Below, one piece after another: positions 1 to 13,154 of a stretch of 64,000 nt of DNA; position 1 is the stretch's first letter; each line of letters starts with the position of its first letter. The stretch is taken from contig FN649748.1 of assembly GCA_000310025.1 (NCBI GenBank), positions 3,278,381 to 3,342,380 on the forward strand. The letters are read 5' to 3'. The notes beneath the pieces are model-generated. The model was not told where the DNA came from. It did no database searches and saw only the letters and a list, made by a program, of their open reading frames with translations. This DNA comes from Ectocarpus siliculosus (taxonomy: Eukaryota; Sar; Phaeophyceae; Ectocarpales; Ectocarpaceae). A program made the translations under genes and the position numbers.

Positions 1-725
1 CGATTTGGCGGAGGAAGGGGTTACAGGGGGCCTTCGAGCAAAGGGGGGTTTAAGCAAAAAGTGTATGTGACGTCCAACACCTTCAACTGCTACTCTTGAC
101 GTCAAAGTTTGAGTGAAAAAATCGGGCGAGCAAAGGGGTCGCTTCGTAGGGTACCCAAGAAATACACACTGCGATACTTTCTCATGTTTGAGCGATGGCT
201 TTGGTTCAAGCACGCCTGTGCGCACACCGCCTCTAACGTATGCATACCTGCCTCCGGTTTGTGGTTGATCGATCTTTTTGGGAACCCCCCGGTTTTCGTG
301 ACGAATTTCCTTCTCGAAGCGTCCGCGCTGCTGGCGTGGTGTTTGTGGTTACTGGTCGTCGTTGTGTGATCATCTCGACTGCTTGGAGTCACCTGCTCAG
401 CGTCACGGCTGCGGGTGCTAGAAGCCCTGGTGCCTGTTTTCACATCTCTCACCCTCTGTGTATATCGTGTGTATAGCCTTAGTCGGATGTGTTTTTTTTA
501 CGTTGCCCGTTTTTTTTCTCTGTCGTGGCGGCGTCAAGTTCGTCCTGTTTCATTCATCTGTTGTTTTTTAGCTTGATAACTGAAGCTGCGAAGGAAGTAT
601 GAAACAAAGCCTTGCCTGCTGTCCGCGCTCCGCCTTTTCCTTGGTTTTAGTTATCGCCTGTTCTGGATTCAACGGATCACTTGTGCTGCTGCCCGTTCTT
701 GACACTCTTGCCACAAACTCACGCC
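1..725. other. Upstream region of the kinase gene, no gene seen
   Basis: I see no exon here that I can support. Positions 480-660 are rich in T and G on the plus strand, as in the stretches that follow stop codons elsewhere in this window, so part of this could be the 3' untranslated region of a plus-strand gene lying to the left. The rest should hold the promoter and 5' untranslated region of the kinase gene, whose first ATG is at 726. No TATA box stands out. Confidence 0.4.
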
Positions 726-3700
726 ATGCCTGGTGTTGTCGTGTGTCTGCCGTGTGACTTGACTCCCAGTTTCACCGCTGACGATGCGAAGGATCTGTCG
801 GCTCTCTGCTCGCACATCAGCGTAGCCCTGGAAAACATCAAGCGCGCTGACGAAGCCGATGAGGTAAAAAAAAAATATGCCATACCGGATAAAGCACGGT
901 GGAATACACAGAGTGGTGTCTACGGGTGGTTGTCCTAGTATGGCGCCACCGTGTCCGTGCTGTGTCACCAGCTCGCGGTGGAGAGCACCGGCGGGCATTT
1001 GTACTGGATGCAGTTGGTGCCGTGCCGAAAAGGGCTCATGAGATGGGCGGCCACACTAGCAGTTGTCACACGGTTGTGTTTTTTTTTGTTCGTGAGTTTT
1101 TTTATGTATTGACTGTTTATTATAGGGATGGCAGGTGTATCCCGTAGGCGCTCGGATTCGTTGTTCGGTTCCCCGGAGTGCGTGGCATCCCGTTGCTCCG
1201 AAGCGTCTAGCCTGGCACGACATCGCTTTGCGCACACCCATCATACTACAGTCTCGACGCTTGTGTTTGTAGTAGACGCTGATAGCGAGCGTGTGGGGCT
1301 CTGTTTCCCCCTACGGGAGTATCTCGTCGTTTTCAAAATGTCGATTAGGTAGTGTTTGTTTGCCATGAAGCACCTGGGCTGCTTTAACTCCTGAGCGTTG
1401 CAGCACCGCAAAAAACTTGGCCTCGTGGAGACTTGTTTTTTGCACCCATGTTTAAGATCATTATTATTATTCCGTCGCATTTCTTCACTCCCACGCAATG
1501 AAGGGCTCAAGGCTGGTGGTTTCCCTCGCTTGAGTCGTTTTTCCTACCTCAATCGTGCTAAAGATTCAATGTGTGGCTCTTTAACTTGGTTTCGTTTTTT
1601 CCCACGGTGCGTCCATCATGCGTGCGGTTTCACTGCCGCTGTCCCAGGTGGATCTTCGCGAGACGATCTCGCTCATGCAGTCGTACGGAGGGGTGAAGCA
1701 GCACCCCTTTCCCCAGCATCGATCGAACAGCGCGCGAATCGCTCCCTGCGCCACCGGGAAAACCGCCGGCATTGGCGGCGGGGGCGGCGGCGTTATCGCG
1801 AAGGACGTAGTTCCGGGAAAATAGCACCCGTGCACGGATTTGTCTGTTATCTATGCCCAGTTGTGGGACAAAGACGCGCTTGTTATGAACGAAGTTTATG
1901 GATGTATGTATTGCATGGCTTTTGGCCGGCGACGTTCTATTTGTCGTTGCGGTTTTGTTGCAGCATGAATGTGTATTGTTCTTTGGATTCGATCGCTCGT
2001 GAAATTCGTCGTGCTTGTCGAGACCGTCAGATCTCTCTGTTCTATAGTGTAACGACCGTTGGCTAGTAACGATAGAAAAGTAGAATTCGATGTTTTGAAC
2101 GTATCGAAGTGAGTGTTTTCGTGCCACTTTTGCTGGAGACGTTGGTCAGCTGATCGACACAGCAGTCAATGATACTATGTGCCATTTTTTTCAAGACTCT
2201 CGAGCGTTTTGGGGGGCTTCAGTTTTCTGTTGCGACCAACCAATTACCGCACGCGATTCGGCGAAATTTGAAGACGACATGCGGTACCATTCATTTGTTT
2301 CATAGTTGGTCGATCTCCGGTTCCTTCTCAAACACCAAGCTTGTTTTTCTGCGATCGACGTTCTCGAAATTTCTCCAGTGGATTTCGAGCTGATGGAAGC
2401 ATAGCTGCTGGTGTAGTGTGTGATTCAAAAGTCTCGGTCGAATTTGTGATGAAATCACATCTCTTTTCGGTATTGTTGTTGTTGTCTTCATATGAAAAAC
2501 CGTTCCGGTCTCCGCTCAGTACCTTCTGATGTCCGCACTGACTGGTCCAACTGACGCTGACGCCTTCCGTTGTCACAAGCCAACTACATACCCCCAAAGA
2601 GGGTGGTATGCGGCATTTTATACCGGGTGTGAAGTATATCGAACGGCATCGAGCTAAACTGCCGGCACCAATCAGTAGATCCTTTCTGGCAGCTTGGCAT
2701 GCTAGCTTGGCAAGAGGACTGTGATGCAAGGCTTAGCCTTGCTGAAAGACATTATGACGGGCTTCTTGCGAACGGACTGGCGCTGTATAGCGCCCAACCG
2801 AGTTACCAAATTGGGTGGGACGGCGACACCACCAAATTCCTACGCTTCACCGCCCGTACGATGTTCACAACGACCAAGTACTCCATGTACGGAGTAGAAA
2901 AGAAGCTGGCAAACGGTGTTAGTGCAACGTAGTTCAACTGACTGAGCGGTGGAAGCTCTCATGCAAATCTCGCATCGAGAAGTTCAAATAGAAAAGTTCT
3001 GATCGAAAAGGGAAAGGGTGGCGTCCGCGAGGCATGACACAAACACACTCACGATGTTTTCGGAGTTTTCGAGCGGGCCAACCACGTGTGTGTCTGGCAT
3101 CGCCTACCCGAGACTATTATAGTGATAGAAGCCGGGTTGAGGGGTTCAATCCAAGTCGGCTTGGTTGGGGAATGGGGAACTTTGTAAATAATGCAGGTTT
3201 AATAAGACCGCTGAAACTCCTGTGCCCCGGAGTTGCAACGAACATGTGTCTGGCATCGCCCACCCGAGACTAGCGATAGAAGACGGGTTGAGGGGTTCAA
3301 TCCAAGTCAGCTTGGTTGGGGAATGGGGAACTTTGTAAGTAATGCAGGTCTGATAAGACCGCCGAAACTCCTGTGCCCCGGAGTTGCAACGAACATACGC
3401 TTCCCGATTCCGGAGGGTAACCACCCCGTCGAGATATCTCTTTGGAGGGGATGTCTTGAAACCATACAGTAAAGATTGAATGGCATCTGCTCGAAGTCGG
3501 CCTCTGTTTATCTCCACAACACAGTTTGAAATGCTGTGAAACGCGACCAGGATGCGGCTCATCCTCCTAATAACCCCCGCGCCCCCTCCGAACCGTAACT
3601 TACGAGATACGCCGCATATCTTTAGCCGGTGGGAGGTGGGAGGTGGGAGGTGGGAGTGTGTGGGGTGTGCATTTCAGCTTTCGACCTACTCCACCTGAGC

Positions 3701-6700
3701 GACTTCTGCCAGAGGCAGAGAGAAGGAGAGGGAGAGAAAGAGGGAGAGTGGGTGAGATACACGAAGACAGAAAGGGGCAGAAAGGCATCGAGAGCGATAC
3801 GGGGAGAGAGCAAGAGAGGTGAGCAGACGGAGAGAGACACGAGTCTACAGCAGTCTGCTGTACAGCTGGAGAGAGGGGGAGTTAACGCGAGAGACTCAGA
3901 GTGGGCCCGAGCGACAGAGAGAAGCGTACGGCAAGAGGCAGACGCAAGAGATCGACCGCGCTGAGGATCTCACCACCAGCTAACAGCAGTGGTTGGGTAG
4001 TGGCGGTCTGCTGTGGTCAACGTCGATTGAAGCCCGGTTTCGCCGGTACATCTAACTGTTCGTGTTTTTCCTGCGGCGCACACGTACAGAAAATCATGTC
4101 GTTACACGCCAACGAGGGAGTGCCTTCGCATGGGTGGGATTCCAACGGCAGCGGGCCTTCACGCGTCGACAGCCTAACGGTGAGCTTGAGAGCGGGATGG
4201 GTGACGCTGTCTTCCTCCTACGTTGGTCTACATGTGAACAGTCCTCCACGGACTACAGACTAACCTCCAAAACCCAACCACGCTGAGACTCTCGTAGTCT
4301 AGAATACAGAGCCAGAAAGGAAGTGACGAACCTGTGTAGATGACCGCGGCTACGCTTCACCCACCAACCCCGCCCCTGCGACAATGTATGAACACCTCAG
4401 CCGTGGGTAGGTATTTCACGTGTGTCAGCCCTTGGTTGTTTCTATAGTGTGACTGCTGTTGCCGAGGTCTTCAGATGGCGCGTGCCGTATTGTCTAACCG
4501 CTGCGCGGATATATATGTCAGCTGTTTAGCTGTATGTACGTACATGCATGTGGTTCACGTATATGTCATGTAACAAAGAAACACCAGTTGCCAGTTGGCC
4601 TCCTGCCGGAGAGCGTTATATGACTACGGGTAACCCCCACATGGACCCTCGACATTGATTGTGAAGTTTTGCACGGAGTTGCGTGCAGGAATTGCCTTGG
4701 TGACGGGCCGAGTGATGCAGCATTTCGTGTCACGGTAAATTATCAACAGTACGGGTGGAAATAGTATTTCTATCTCTCAAAACCAGTCTCCCTGGCTGGG
4801 CACACAGGAGAGACACACCACAGGCATCGCGGCCGCCCTCTCGCTTTTCCGGTGGTGGTCGGACGTGTATTGTTCTGACTGCGTAGATAGTTGACAATCA
4901 CATTTTCGTCCCCTTATGCATAGGTGACCGAGGATCAACTGGTGGCGGTGCGTCATGAGCAAAAGCACCGACAGCGGCTGGGCGAAGAAGTGTACCGCGA
5001 CTCGAAGAAGCTGGTTGCCACGGAGCTAGACCGCATGGCTCTGCTCATGTCCGAGATCTATGACCGCAGGGTAAGAGTTTGCGATCTGATCGCCAATTGT
5101 TGGTTGAGGCGGAGTGAAAATGACGGGGAGGTCACAGACAACCAGCTTCTGTACCTCGTTGTTGTCAATATTGTACACTACCCTCGGCGTGCCAAGAGTG
5201 CTGTGCTGTGACAGGGACAGAGCATTGTTTGGCGTGCTCGCTCGACGGCGTAATTTGACTTGTGCCGTTCATGTGTTTGTTGCGACAGACCTCCGAGAAG
5301 CGCCGCCTGAGGCACTTCCTGGGTCTAGCCATCGACCTGAACACCGCCGAGACAAATGTTCTGCAGGGAGCGGAGGTGGGTGCTGCACGTGGTGAACTAC
5401 TGTAGCCTCGAAGACCGAGCATGCAATTGAATAACGAGAAACGCGCAGCAGCCCCATGATTTATCGATTTTGCTGCCACTGTCTTGAGCGAAGCGGCCAT
5501 CATCCGCGTGCAGGCATTCCGTTCGCCTTGTAAGCACCCTTGACCTATCGCACACAACTGCTCGCTAGCTCCAAGTCACGTCTACAGTCACGTGGCCGTG
5601 CTCAACATGAGTGCGGTCATAATGGACTACACCAGACCCTCGCACACGACTGCATCAATACTATCCGTGCACCACTTGTTGCATGCCTACCGCCCGCCGT
5701 GGGGTTGACAATCCCCAACCGCACCCTGCCACACTGCTCGCCGGTTCCCGTTGACCAGGCACGCCCCGTGGTTGCTACTATGGAAGGCCTGGCAGGCCAG
5801 CTTGCGACGGTCGGGCCGGAACCTTTGTCAGTTGTCGACGAAACTAAGAACCAGATGTTCGACCTTAAGGCTCAGGAGTCAACCCTCCAAGACGTACTCC
5901 TAGGGCGCAACCGTGACCTCGAAGCGCAAGAATCCCAAGAAGAAGAGCAGAACCGATCTCTGGGGGGGAGGGCAGGTGCTTCTCTGGAATTTCAGAAGTC
6001 CCACCTTCTGCGGCGCATCAAGGTGCACCACAAGTTCATGGTGGACTTGCTGGGCTTCATGGACAAGAAGGAGGCGGTGGTGGGGCGCGCCGTACTTCGC
6101 TTGGAGGCCGCCCTAGCGACGTGCGATGTGAGTGTCTACCAAGGCAGTAGATAGGAGGATAGCGATACCAGTCTCTCGCTTCTCCCGAGGGGGCTCTGAA
6201 AAGGAGAGTGTATGAAACCACGTCGGGAGCCATCCTCGATTTTCGGGGACGGCTTTTCTCGGGCCATCGGAACGCCCATACCCTCCCCTGCCGAATTGAA
6301 ACTTCTCAAAACAAGCACTCGGCGACGCCACTCCCCCCCCCCCCCCCCCGCCCGGCATTCAACGGTAATGAACTATTCCACCTTTTGACTGGAAACAGGC
6401 ACGGGACAAGGTTATTTCGGCTGCAGACGAGAGAATGGCCAAGCACATATTAGAGCTAATAGATCGCGCACAAAACCAGGTGAGGGTACTACACCCGGGA
6501 AAAGTAGGTCGGCAGAAAGAATGCCTGTGTAACAATGGTGTTGCTGCCTCATACGCACAGAGAATACATGAGGTTCAACACCCTGTGTGATTTTCGGCGA
6601 TGGTGTCAACAAGATGGGGTTTCTTGTCACCTATTTTCCTCATTTGGCGTCTCGCGGTATTCCTGGCACATTCGACAGTGTTCGTCATCGTCGCCCCAAG

Positions 6701-9700
6701 AAACAACAGACTGCGGATGCGATGTTTCGAACATTCGAACACAAGGGTCGGTGATAGTGACTGACTATCTCATGCTCTTGTCAATGGAACCTCTGCTCGT
6801 CCAGGAACCAGCCCCAGCTCCGGTTGAAGCCCCCGCTAACTCCGTCACCACGGCGCTCAACAAGTGGGTCGAAGGAAGCTTCTTCGAACGGTTCGTGGCG
6901 CGCACCATGGCAAGAAACAACGTGGACGCCACCTTCTTGGCTACACGAGCTCTGTCGCCGGTGGATACGTGGTACGTGCTATCCACTTGCCTGGGACAAG
7001 GAACTTTCGGCGGCGTCTTCAAGATAGATGTCCTCACCCTGGGGGAGAGCTTCGCCATGAAGCTAATCAAGGAGGTAGGTGTGATACTTCCGTGTTGGCG
7101 CACTGGTTGCTCTTGATGGTAATCATGTGTGGCCATTGCAAAGCATCCGAAGAGCTGTCCCCCCTTTGTAGTTCTGCGTAATGTGATAATTCAAGTGCAC
7201 CCGGCCCCCTATCGGAGCTCCTTTGAAGTGGGCTTGGTACTGCTGCACCGTCCTGCTTGCTTCTGGCCCTCGTACCTCAGGGAGAGGGCGAGAATGCTCG
7301 AAGGCGGACGCGCAGGTCGCAAGAGTCCCTGCTTGGGGAGATGGTCATCTGTGTCTGGTGAGACACGCATGTCGCCGTCATGTTTGTTTTTGCAGAGTAG
7401 CGAAGACTTTGCAGAGTTAACGAATAGAGTACAACAAGGGCGGGGCGGTTGCAAGCACGTAGAGTCTGCGGTAGATGAACACCGTTGTAGGGTTTTGGTG
7501 TCTTGGGAGCGGGAGTGGTTGTGTTTCCACAGGCGTGTTACATTCTTCCTCCCAGTTCAGGCACCAAGTACACCGACTTATAGGCACGGCTCGAAACCAC
7601 GCACGCTGCGTACCGCTTTTATTGTCGATTCCGCGCGTGTTTCGATCAACCCACATTGTTCGCGTCGGTGCCCGCAGTATCGGATGTTTTGTGTGATTCC
7701 TCCAAACTACCGGCCTGATGCTTTCGTCCTTGGCTGTCAGTGTCCCGCCACACCCGAACGTCCTCCAAGCCGTCGGAGTGGATGACAGGGAGCTGGACTG
7801 CATGAAGATCGTCTACCACCTTGCAGAAGGCGATTTTAGCCGCTGCGCGTGGGGAAGCACAGAAGACAGCGCGGGGACGAAGATGCGGTGAGATGTCAAC
7901 TCACGTCATCAGTCTCGACCCATCGGCACCACATGAATCGGTTGGACAGTATTGCCGTTGGCTGACGGCCTACTTGTGATTTTTTTACCATTTTGCAGAG
8001 GTGAGTTGTGGAATTTGTCTCTGTACTGTGGTTTTGTCACAGGAAACATGCATGAATACGCTCCATGGTTGACACAATTTGGACCGTCGATATCCGAGGA
8101 CGTCATTTTTCACCCACCCAGGTGGATAATTGTTGATGTCGGGTCTCAATCCCTTTTCCCTGCCAGGACAACTCCGCACGGTGCATGCTGGCGAGGGTTT
8201 GCTATGTAAGGTGGCCGACGAGGATGTGTTTCTCATTCCACAGTTTGAAACTGGCAAGACTCTGAATCTGCATCGTTCTCCGCCCTAATCTGCCCATGTT
8301 AAGTACAATATAAACGTTTTTGACATGGCACCCAGGAGGGATCGTCCAATCAACTCACTTCGCTCTTCGGTTGTTTGCACACACCGGTGCCAAATCAGGG
8401 CCGATAATTAAGTCACCCCGGCGGGAACGTAGTAAAATTGCTTGACTCTTTGCTTTCAAGTGCATCCATGTGCAGCATCACGGACCCCGTACGCCTCTGA
8501 ATAATAACATCAGTTACGGTGTGTGTACCAAGGTCGTGCATGGCCAGCGGGCCCTGATCGGTTATTTTATCGTGATACATACTGAATGCAAGAACGCTGT
8601 ATTGCGTGAAGCGGAAATTGTTGGTATCGCGTCAAAGACGCCCGCAAAAACGTCGCAGCAGCAACAGCAACAAGAAATCTGACGTCCTGGTGGGAGGTTT
8701 TCCAGAATCAGTGCATCCCCGTGCGATCCCAGGGACCGTGAGGTGAAAATTCAACAATCGAACTGACTTCGTTGTTCATCTTGTCGCGATCTCCTGTGCT
8801 GAATCAGGTCACCGTGCCATCTGCGATACTCTGAAGCGAAACACATATATATTCCATGTACTTTCCTCCGCCACACCATGGGGGCTCAGCCATTCTGACT
8901 CATATCAATTAGCTTGAAGCGTTTTCGCCGACTGGTCTAATCCCCGGGGTATCAATCCTGCGGCCCCGTCACTGCTGCGAATCTATTCTGCCCCTGCAGG
9001 TATCTGAGCGAAGTCGCCATGGGTTTGACCCACCTTGCCAACCACGGCTATGTCCACAACGACATCAAGCCAGCGAATATCTTGCTGGTTGACTCCACGC
9101 AGGATGGGAACAAGACAACGCGTGCCGTACTAGCGGACTTTGGATGCGCGTTAGGTGACAACACCACTCTACATGTGTTAAGAAGAATTGCCCACGTGTG
9201 TGTGTTGGATGGCCTATTCCCTTCTTTCGGCAAATGCGCTATCAACCTGTTTTGGCCTTCGCCTCGCTCTGCTAAAAAAACTTTCAGCGTGCCCCTTCAC
9301 TGAGAGACACCGCCGCTACTACGTTGGTGTGGCCTCTTCTCACTCCCCTGTTTGAGGCCCTATATGTACGTTCAATCACCTCTCTAATCGTACTCCTTTC
9401 CCCGCTTCTGCCGGCCATGTGCTCAAAACAAATATTTTTTCCAAACACGACCACCACCGTCGTCGGCATCAGCCATCGGAGACGAACGTTTGGGAGAAGG
9501 CACCCTCGGGAGCAGGCCGCCGGAAGCGAGAAGCTCGGTTAGATGCCACCCGTCTGCGGAGGTTTTCTCCATGGCACACACCTGCCTAGTCACGTTCACC
9601 AAGAGGGGCCGGAAATATCATAATATGTTCGCAAGCGAGGTGCGCTCGACACTTGGCTACGACGGTGACAGGGATAGGTTTGCTTACAAATCACCGACAG

Positions 9701-12700
9701 GGAGGGTGAGGGTCCCTTTGACCCTGAATTTGGAATAGGTTCTCGAGGGGGTTGGAGGTTTTCTCGATCAGATGAATGACCACCTGTGACGAACTACTGT
9801 AGGCGGTACAATGTGCAATCGTTGGCTTCGATAATCGGGGGGACATCGGACTGCTACTGCTGTGCAGACATTAACACCGCCCCGGGCGCTTTAGTTTAGC
9901 ATGCCGTATGCTGATGGTCGAGGCCACGATACACCGCATCATCACCCCACCACGCCTCTGCTTCGTTGTAGTCTTCTCCACTGTCTGCACGGGAATCGCT
10001 CTTCTTCCAGCCCCTCAAGGACGTTTGGATGCCCTCTCAGTTACTACCTCCCTCTCAGCTGCCTCCCACGGATGCCCCTGTTCGTCCTTTTTCGTGTTTG
10101 TTCGTCTACTCTTGTGCGTGCAACACGACAGGAGCTAATAACGCGCTGCGACAGAAATTTCCTCGACAACATCGACGACGACCGTCGGTTCGACAAGTAC
10201 ATCGTGAGTCCAATTTCCACTATCCCCTAATGGTTGTGGCCGTGTTTTGAAAAAGCTTTCTATCCCTGGAACTAGGGTTAGTCTCGTTGTTCCTGTGTTC
10301 GTGTTTTCAAGCAAGATTGTGGCAAAACGCACCGAATCGAGAGCACGTTCGTGGCTTCCACCCCCTACCCCAACCCAACTCGTACCACAGCCATTTGTTG
10401 ACGGGAGGCGGGGACGTCTTGGTTGACGGGGGGCGGGGTAGAGGTGGAAGCACCAGTTTAGGAAGGCGTTTCCCAGGTTTGAGAGGGAGAATATTGAACC
10501 GGCTTCGGATGAGGGGAGTGTGATATCCCCGCTGCCACCCCCACTTCGCTGCGGCCGGGTACTTCTCGCTCGTGTTGTATGTGTCGATGGTCGGCTGTCC
10601 ACCCTTAAGAATGCGTCAGAGGCAGTGGGTATCACCGCTTAGACAAGGTCAATTGGACGGACTACCCGTGGTTTGGGAGAAACAACAGTAAGATCGATTT
10701 ATCACCGCCCGCCGCCAACGTACGTACTCTGACCGCAGGAGATAATCTCCCACCGGAACATGCTGGAGTCCTCTACACTCGAGATCTTGCTCAACCCAGA
10801 CCACCTCCTGGACGAGCTTCATGATGTGAAGCAGGAGGTGAGAGCGTCAAAACATGGTCATCGTCCTGGCCTTACCTTAGCTCGCTTAGATGGTTATGAT
10901 TCACACCGCATGCATGAGGCAAGGATAATGTACCTTTCTTCTTGTTGAGGCGATATTCTGGCAGCCGGTGTTCCCTCCCAAACGTCGCCTTTTTGCAGTT
11001 CTTGTTTCGACGATCAGCGTAGACCCGGGTTGTTCAGAGATTCACTCCAAACTGGGTTAGACGATGGGCATGGTCTGGAGCTCGTCGATACAGAAGCCTC
11101 ACAGTCCGATGACCACAGCTTTTCGCTGGCCGTGAGGAGACTCCCATGCGTCTACAACTGACAACACCTGAGCAGTGGACGACCGTTGACGCCGTTCCTC
11201 AGCTAATGGGGCGTTTACTTGTACATGCTGTTTGGGCGCCATGTCATGGGATCCACAACAGTTTTCAGTCTCACGTCAGCAGGACGAGGGGTGTGTGCAT
11301 GCTCCGGGTCTTGAACGGTCGCTTTCTCGGAGCGCCCTTGCCGGGGACTTCCCGCCCATACTCGTTATGTGAAGCCAATGAACCTCTGCAATGATAATTT
11401 CCTTTGCCCATGGAGGGCCTTTGTTCACATAAGCTATTGCTCACCCTCATGGGGCGCTCCTTGAACGGTGCACTAACGTTACGCGACGACTCACAAACTC
11501 CATGCTTTCGTGAACGATGTACCTTGACCGTCGTTTCTCCCTCTACCGTCGCCGCCACTACCCGATATTGATTCTGGTGTACGAACGAATCCAGTTCATC
11601 GAGATCGTACGAGCGGCCCTCCAACGTGATCCGACCCTCCGCCCTTCGCCAGCGGAGCTTGTCGAGTCCCTCACCAGCATGAGTATTCGCTTGCTCGAGA
11701 AGGAACTGGGGATCACACCGGTCTCCGCTGCTGCTACTGCCGCCGCCGCTGCCACTACAAACGCCGTTGCTGTAGCACCCGCCCCCCCCCAGATGGCACC
11801 ATCACTCGCTCAAGTACTGAGCGGTGAAGGTGGCGGCGACGGCGGGAGACCTATTGTGAGCGGCGGTGGGGGCAGTGGTGGTGGAAATGCTATGCTTCCG
11901 TTGAGCATGCAGGCAACGGGAGGGGACGCGGCGGCGGTAGGCCGGAAGGGTGCCGGCGGGTCTGCCGCCACGCCGTTGCCGAAAGATTCTGCTGGTGGAG
12001 CGACGGCAGCAGCGGTAGCAGCGGACGGCAGGGCAGGCGTGCTGCCGTCTTCGAACAACGTGCCTCGCTATTTCCCGGCCTTCAGTGGAGAAGTACGAGC
12101 AAGAGAGGAAAGGGTGCCCCGGGCGATTCAGGTCGGCAGTCAGCATGTGCCCCCCACGTACGACGGTCACCGTGGCCCGGGAGGTAGGGGGTTCGAGAAC
12201 CTCCAGCCAGCGGGACGCGGCGGCGGGGACGGCAATGCCGCGCGTGTCGGTGCATGTCCACAGGCCCCGCCACGCTGCCACCACCCTCAGCGGCAAGGAT
12301 GCGCACCGAGGGCTGCCGCTGCCCCACGCCACCGCCGGCACAACCACCACCACCAGCACCGCGGTGGTAACGAAGAGGCCGGTGTTGGCATCGGTGTGAG
12401 GCCAGACGGCCGCCGTTCCGCTGCCGCAGGCGGGATGGGAAACACCTACCGCCGCCCCCAGCACAACACTCCCCGGAAAGACATGAGCAGTGCGTTTGGT
12501 GGAACCGTCACTGTCGTCCCATCGCCGCCCTGCGTGCGCCCACCGCCGGGCTACGAACAGTACAACACACCGGGCTACGCACAACACAGCGCACCGGGCT
12601 ACGCACAACACAGCGCACCGGGCTACGCGGAATGCAACGCACCGGGCTACACGCAATGCAGCACAACGGGCTACCCGCAATACAATGCACCGGGCTACGG

Positions 12701-13154
12701 GCAATACAACGGACCGGGCTACGCGCAATGCAGCACACCGTCTGCGGTTCCCCCTCCGCCGCCGCCACAGTGGGGCGCGGGGGGACCGGTGGGTGGACCC
12801 CCGTTTTTCAACCGAGCTACGGCATCGCCGGTACCATCAGCACCATCACCCCCACCGCTATGGCAGCAGGCCGCATACGGTGCGCCGGTTAATGTTGGTG
12901 TTGGTGTTGGTGCTGGTATTGGTGGTGCTCCGACTTACTACGGCCACGCGGCGTACGCGAGGGTAGGAGCGGGGCAAGGGGTGGGTGGGGTGTGGGGCCA
13001 TTCTCCGGTGAGCGCTCAGATGCCCAACGCTAGGGTGCCGGCGGGGCATGCCGGAGGCTGGGCGGGGTATTCCTACGGCCCTGGGTACGGTGGGTACGGT
13101 GGGTGCGGTGCCACACCCCAGCCGCCATGCTTGGTGTGGGTGCCCTTCTCTTGA
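726..13154 (+). CDS. Protein kinase with helical N-terminus and Tyr/Pro/Gly-rich C-terminal tail (14 exons, about 1172 aa)
   Basis: Exons: 726-863, 1648-1806, 4924-5070, 5289-5375, 5759-6127, 6399-6479, 6805-7074, 7396-7463, 7741-7887, 9000-9154, 9473-9639, 10132-10203, 10739-10837, 11595-13154. Phases join throughout, giving 1173 codons. Residues 1 to about 390 are mostly charged and helical, with no recognised domain. The kinase domain follows. The Gly loop is LGQGTFGGVF and the ATP lysine lies in FAMKLIKE. HPNVL precedes beta-4. The catalytic loop is HNDIKPANILL, the metal site DFG, and PPE replaces APE. EVFSMA matches helix F, and QRDPTLRPSP matches subdomain XI. Lys, both Asp and Asn are present, so activity is likely. 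HND replaces HRD, which makes it a non-RD kinase. The last exon encodes a 519-aa tail, Ala/Gly/Pro-rich, with eight PGYxQ octapeptides. Substrate and subfamily are unknown. Exon 8 is the weakest: its donor (AGA|GTCTGC) was chosen to satisfy phase. The start is the first in-frame ATG. Confidence 0.85.
3091..3405. repeat. Tandem duplication of about 156 bp in kinase intron 2
   Basis: Two nearly identical copies start at about 3091 and 3247. Each begins TGTCTGGCATCGCC and runs to the phrase GGAGTTGCAACGAACAT. Each copy carries GGTTCAATCC, which fits a tRNA B-box, but I see no convincing A-box or cloverleaf. It may be a degraded SINE fragment or just an intronic duplication. Confidence 0.7.
12546..12737 (+). 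repeat. Eight 24-bp units coding the octapeptide PGYxQxxx in the kinase tail
   Basis: Exactly 192 nt, 8 x 24, in frame within the last kinase exon. Each unit codes Pro-Gly-Tyr-x-(Gln/Glu)-(Tyr/His/Cys)-(Asn/Ser)-(Ala/Thr/Gly), with one Thr-Gly-Tyr variant. No unit breaks the frame, so the array expands or contracts by whole octapeptides. Tyr/Gly/Gln-rich repeats of this kind are usually disordered and able to self-associate. Assigning that role here is inference. Confidence 0.9.

Noticed and set aside
11802-12728. 308-aa minus-strand open frame with Arg/Cys/Val repeats
   Set aside because: It is the antisense image of the kinase tail repeats. The repeat is framed in codons on the plus strand, where it continues the kinase.
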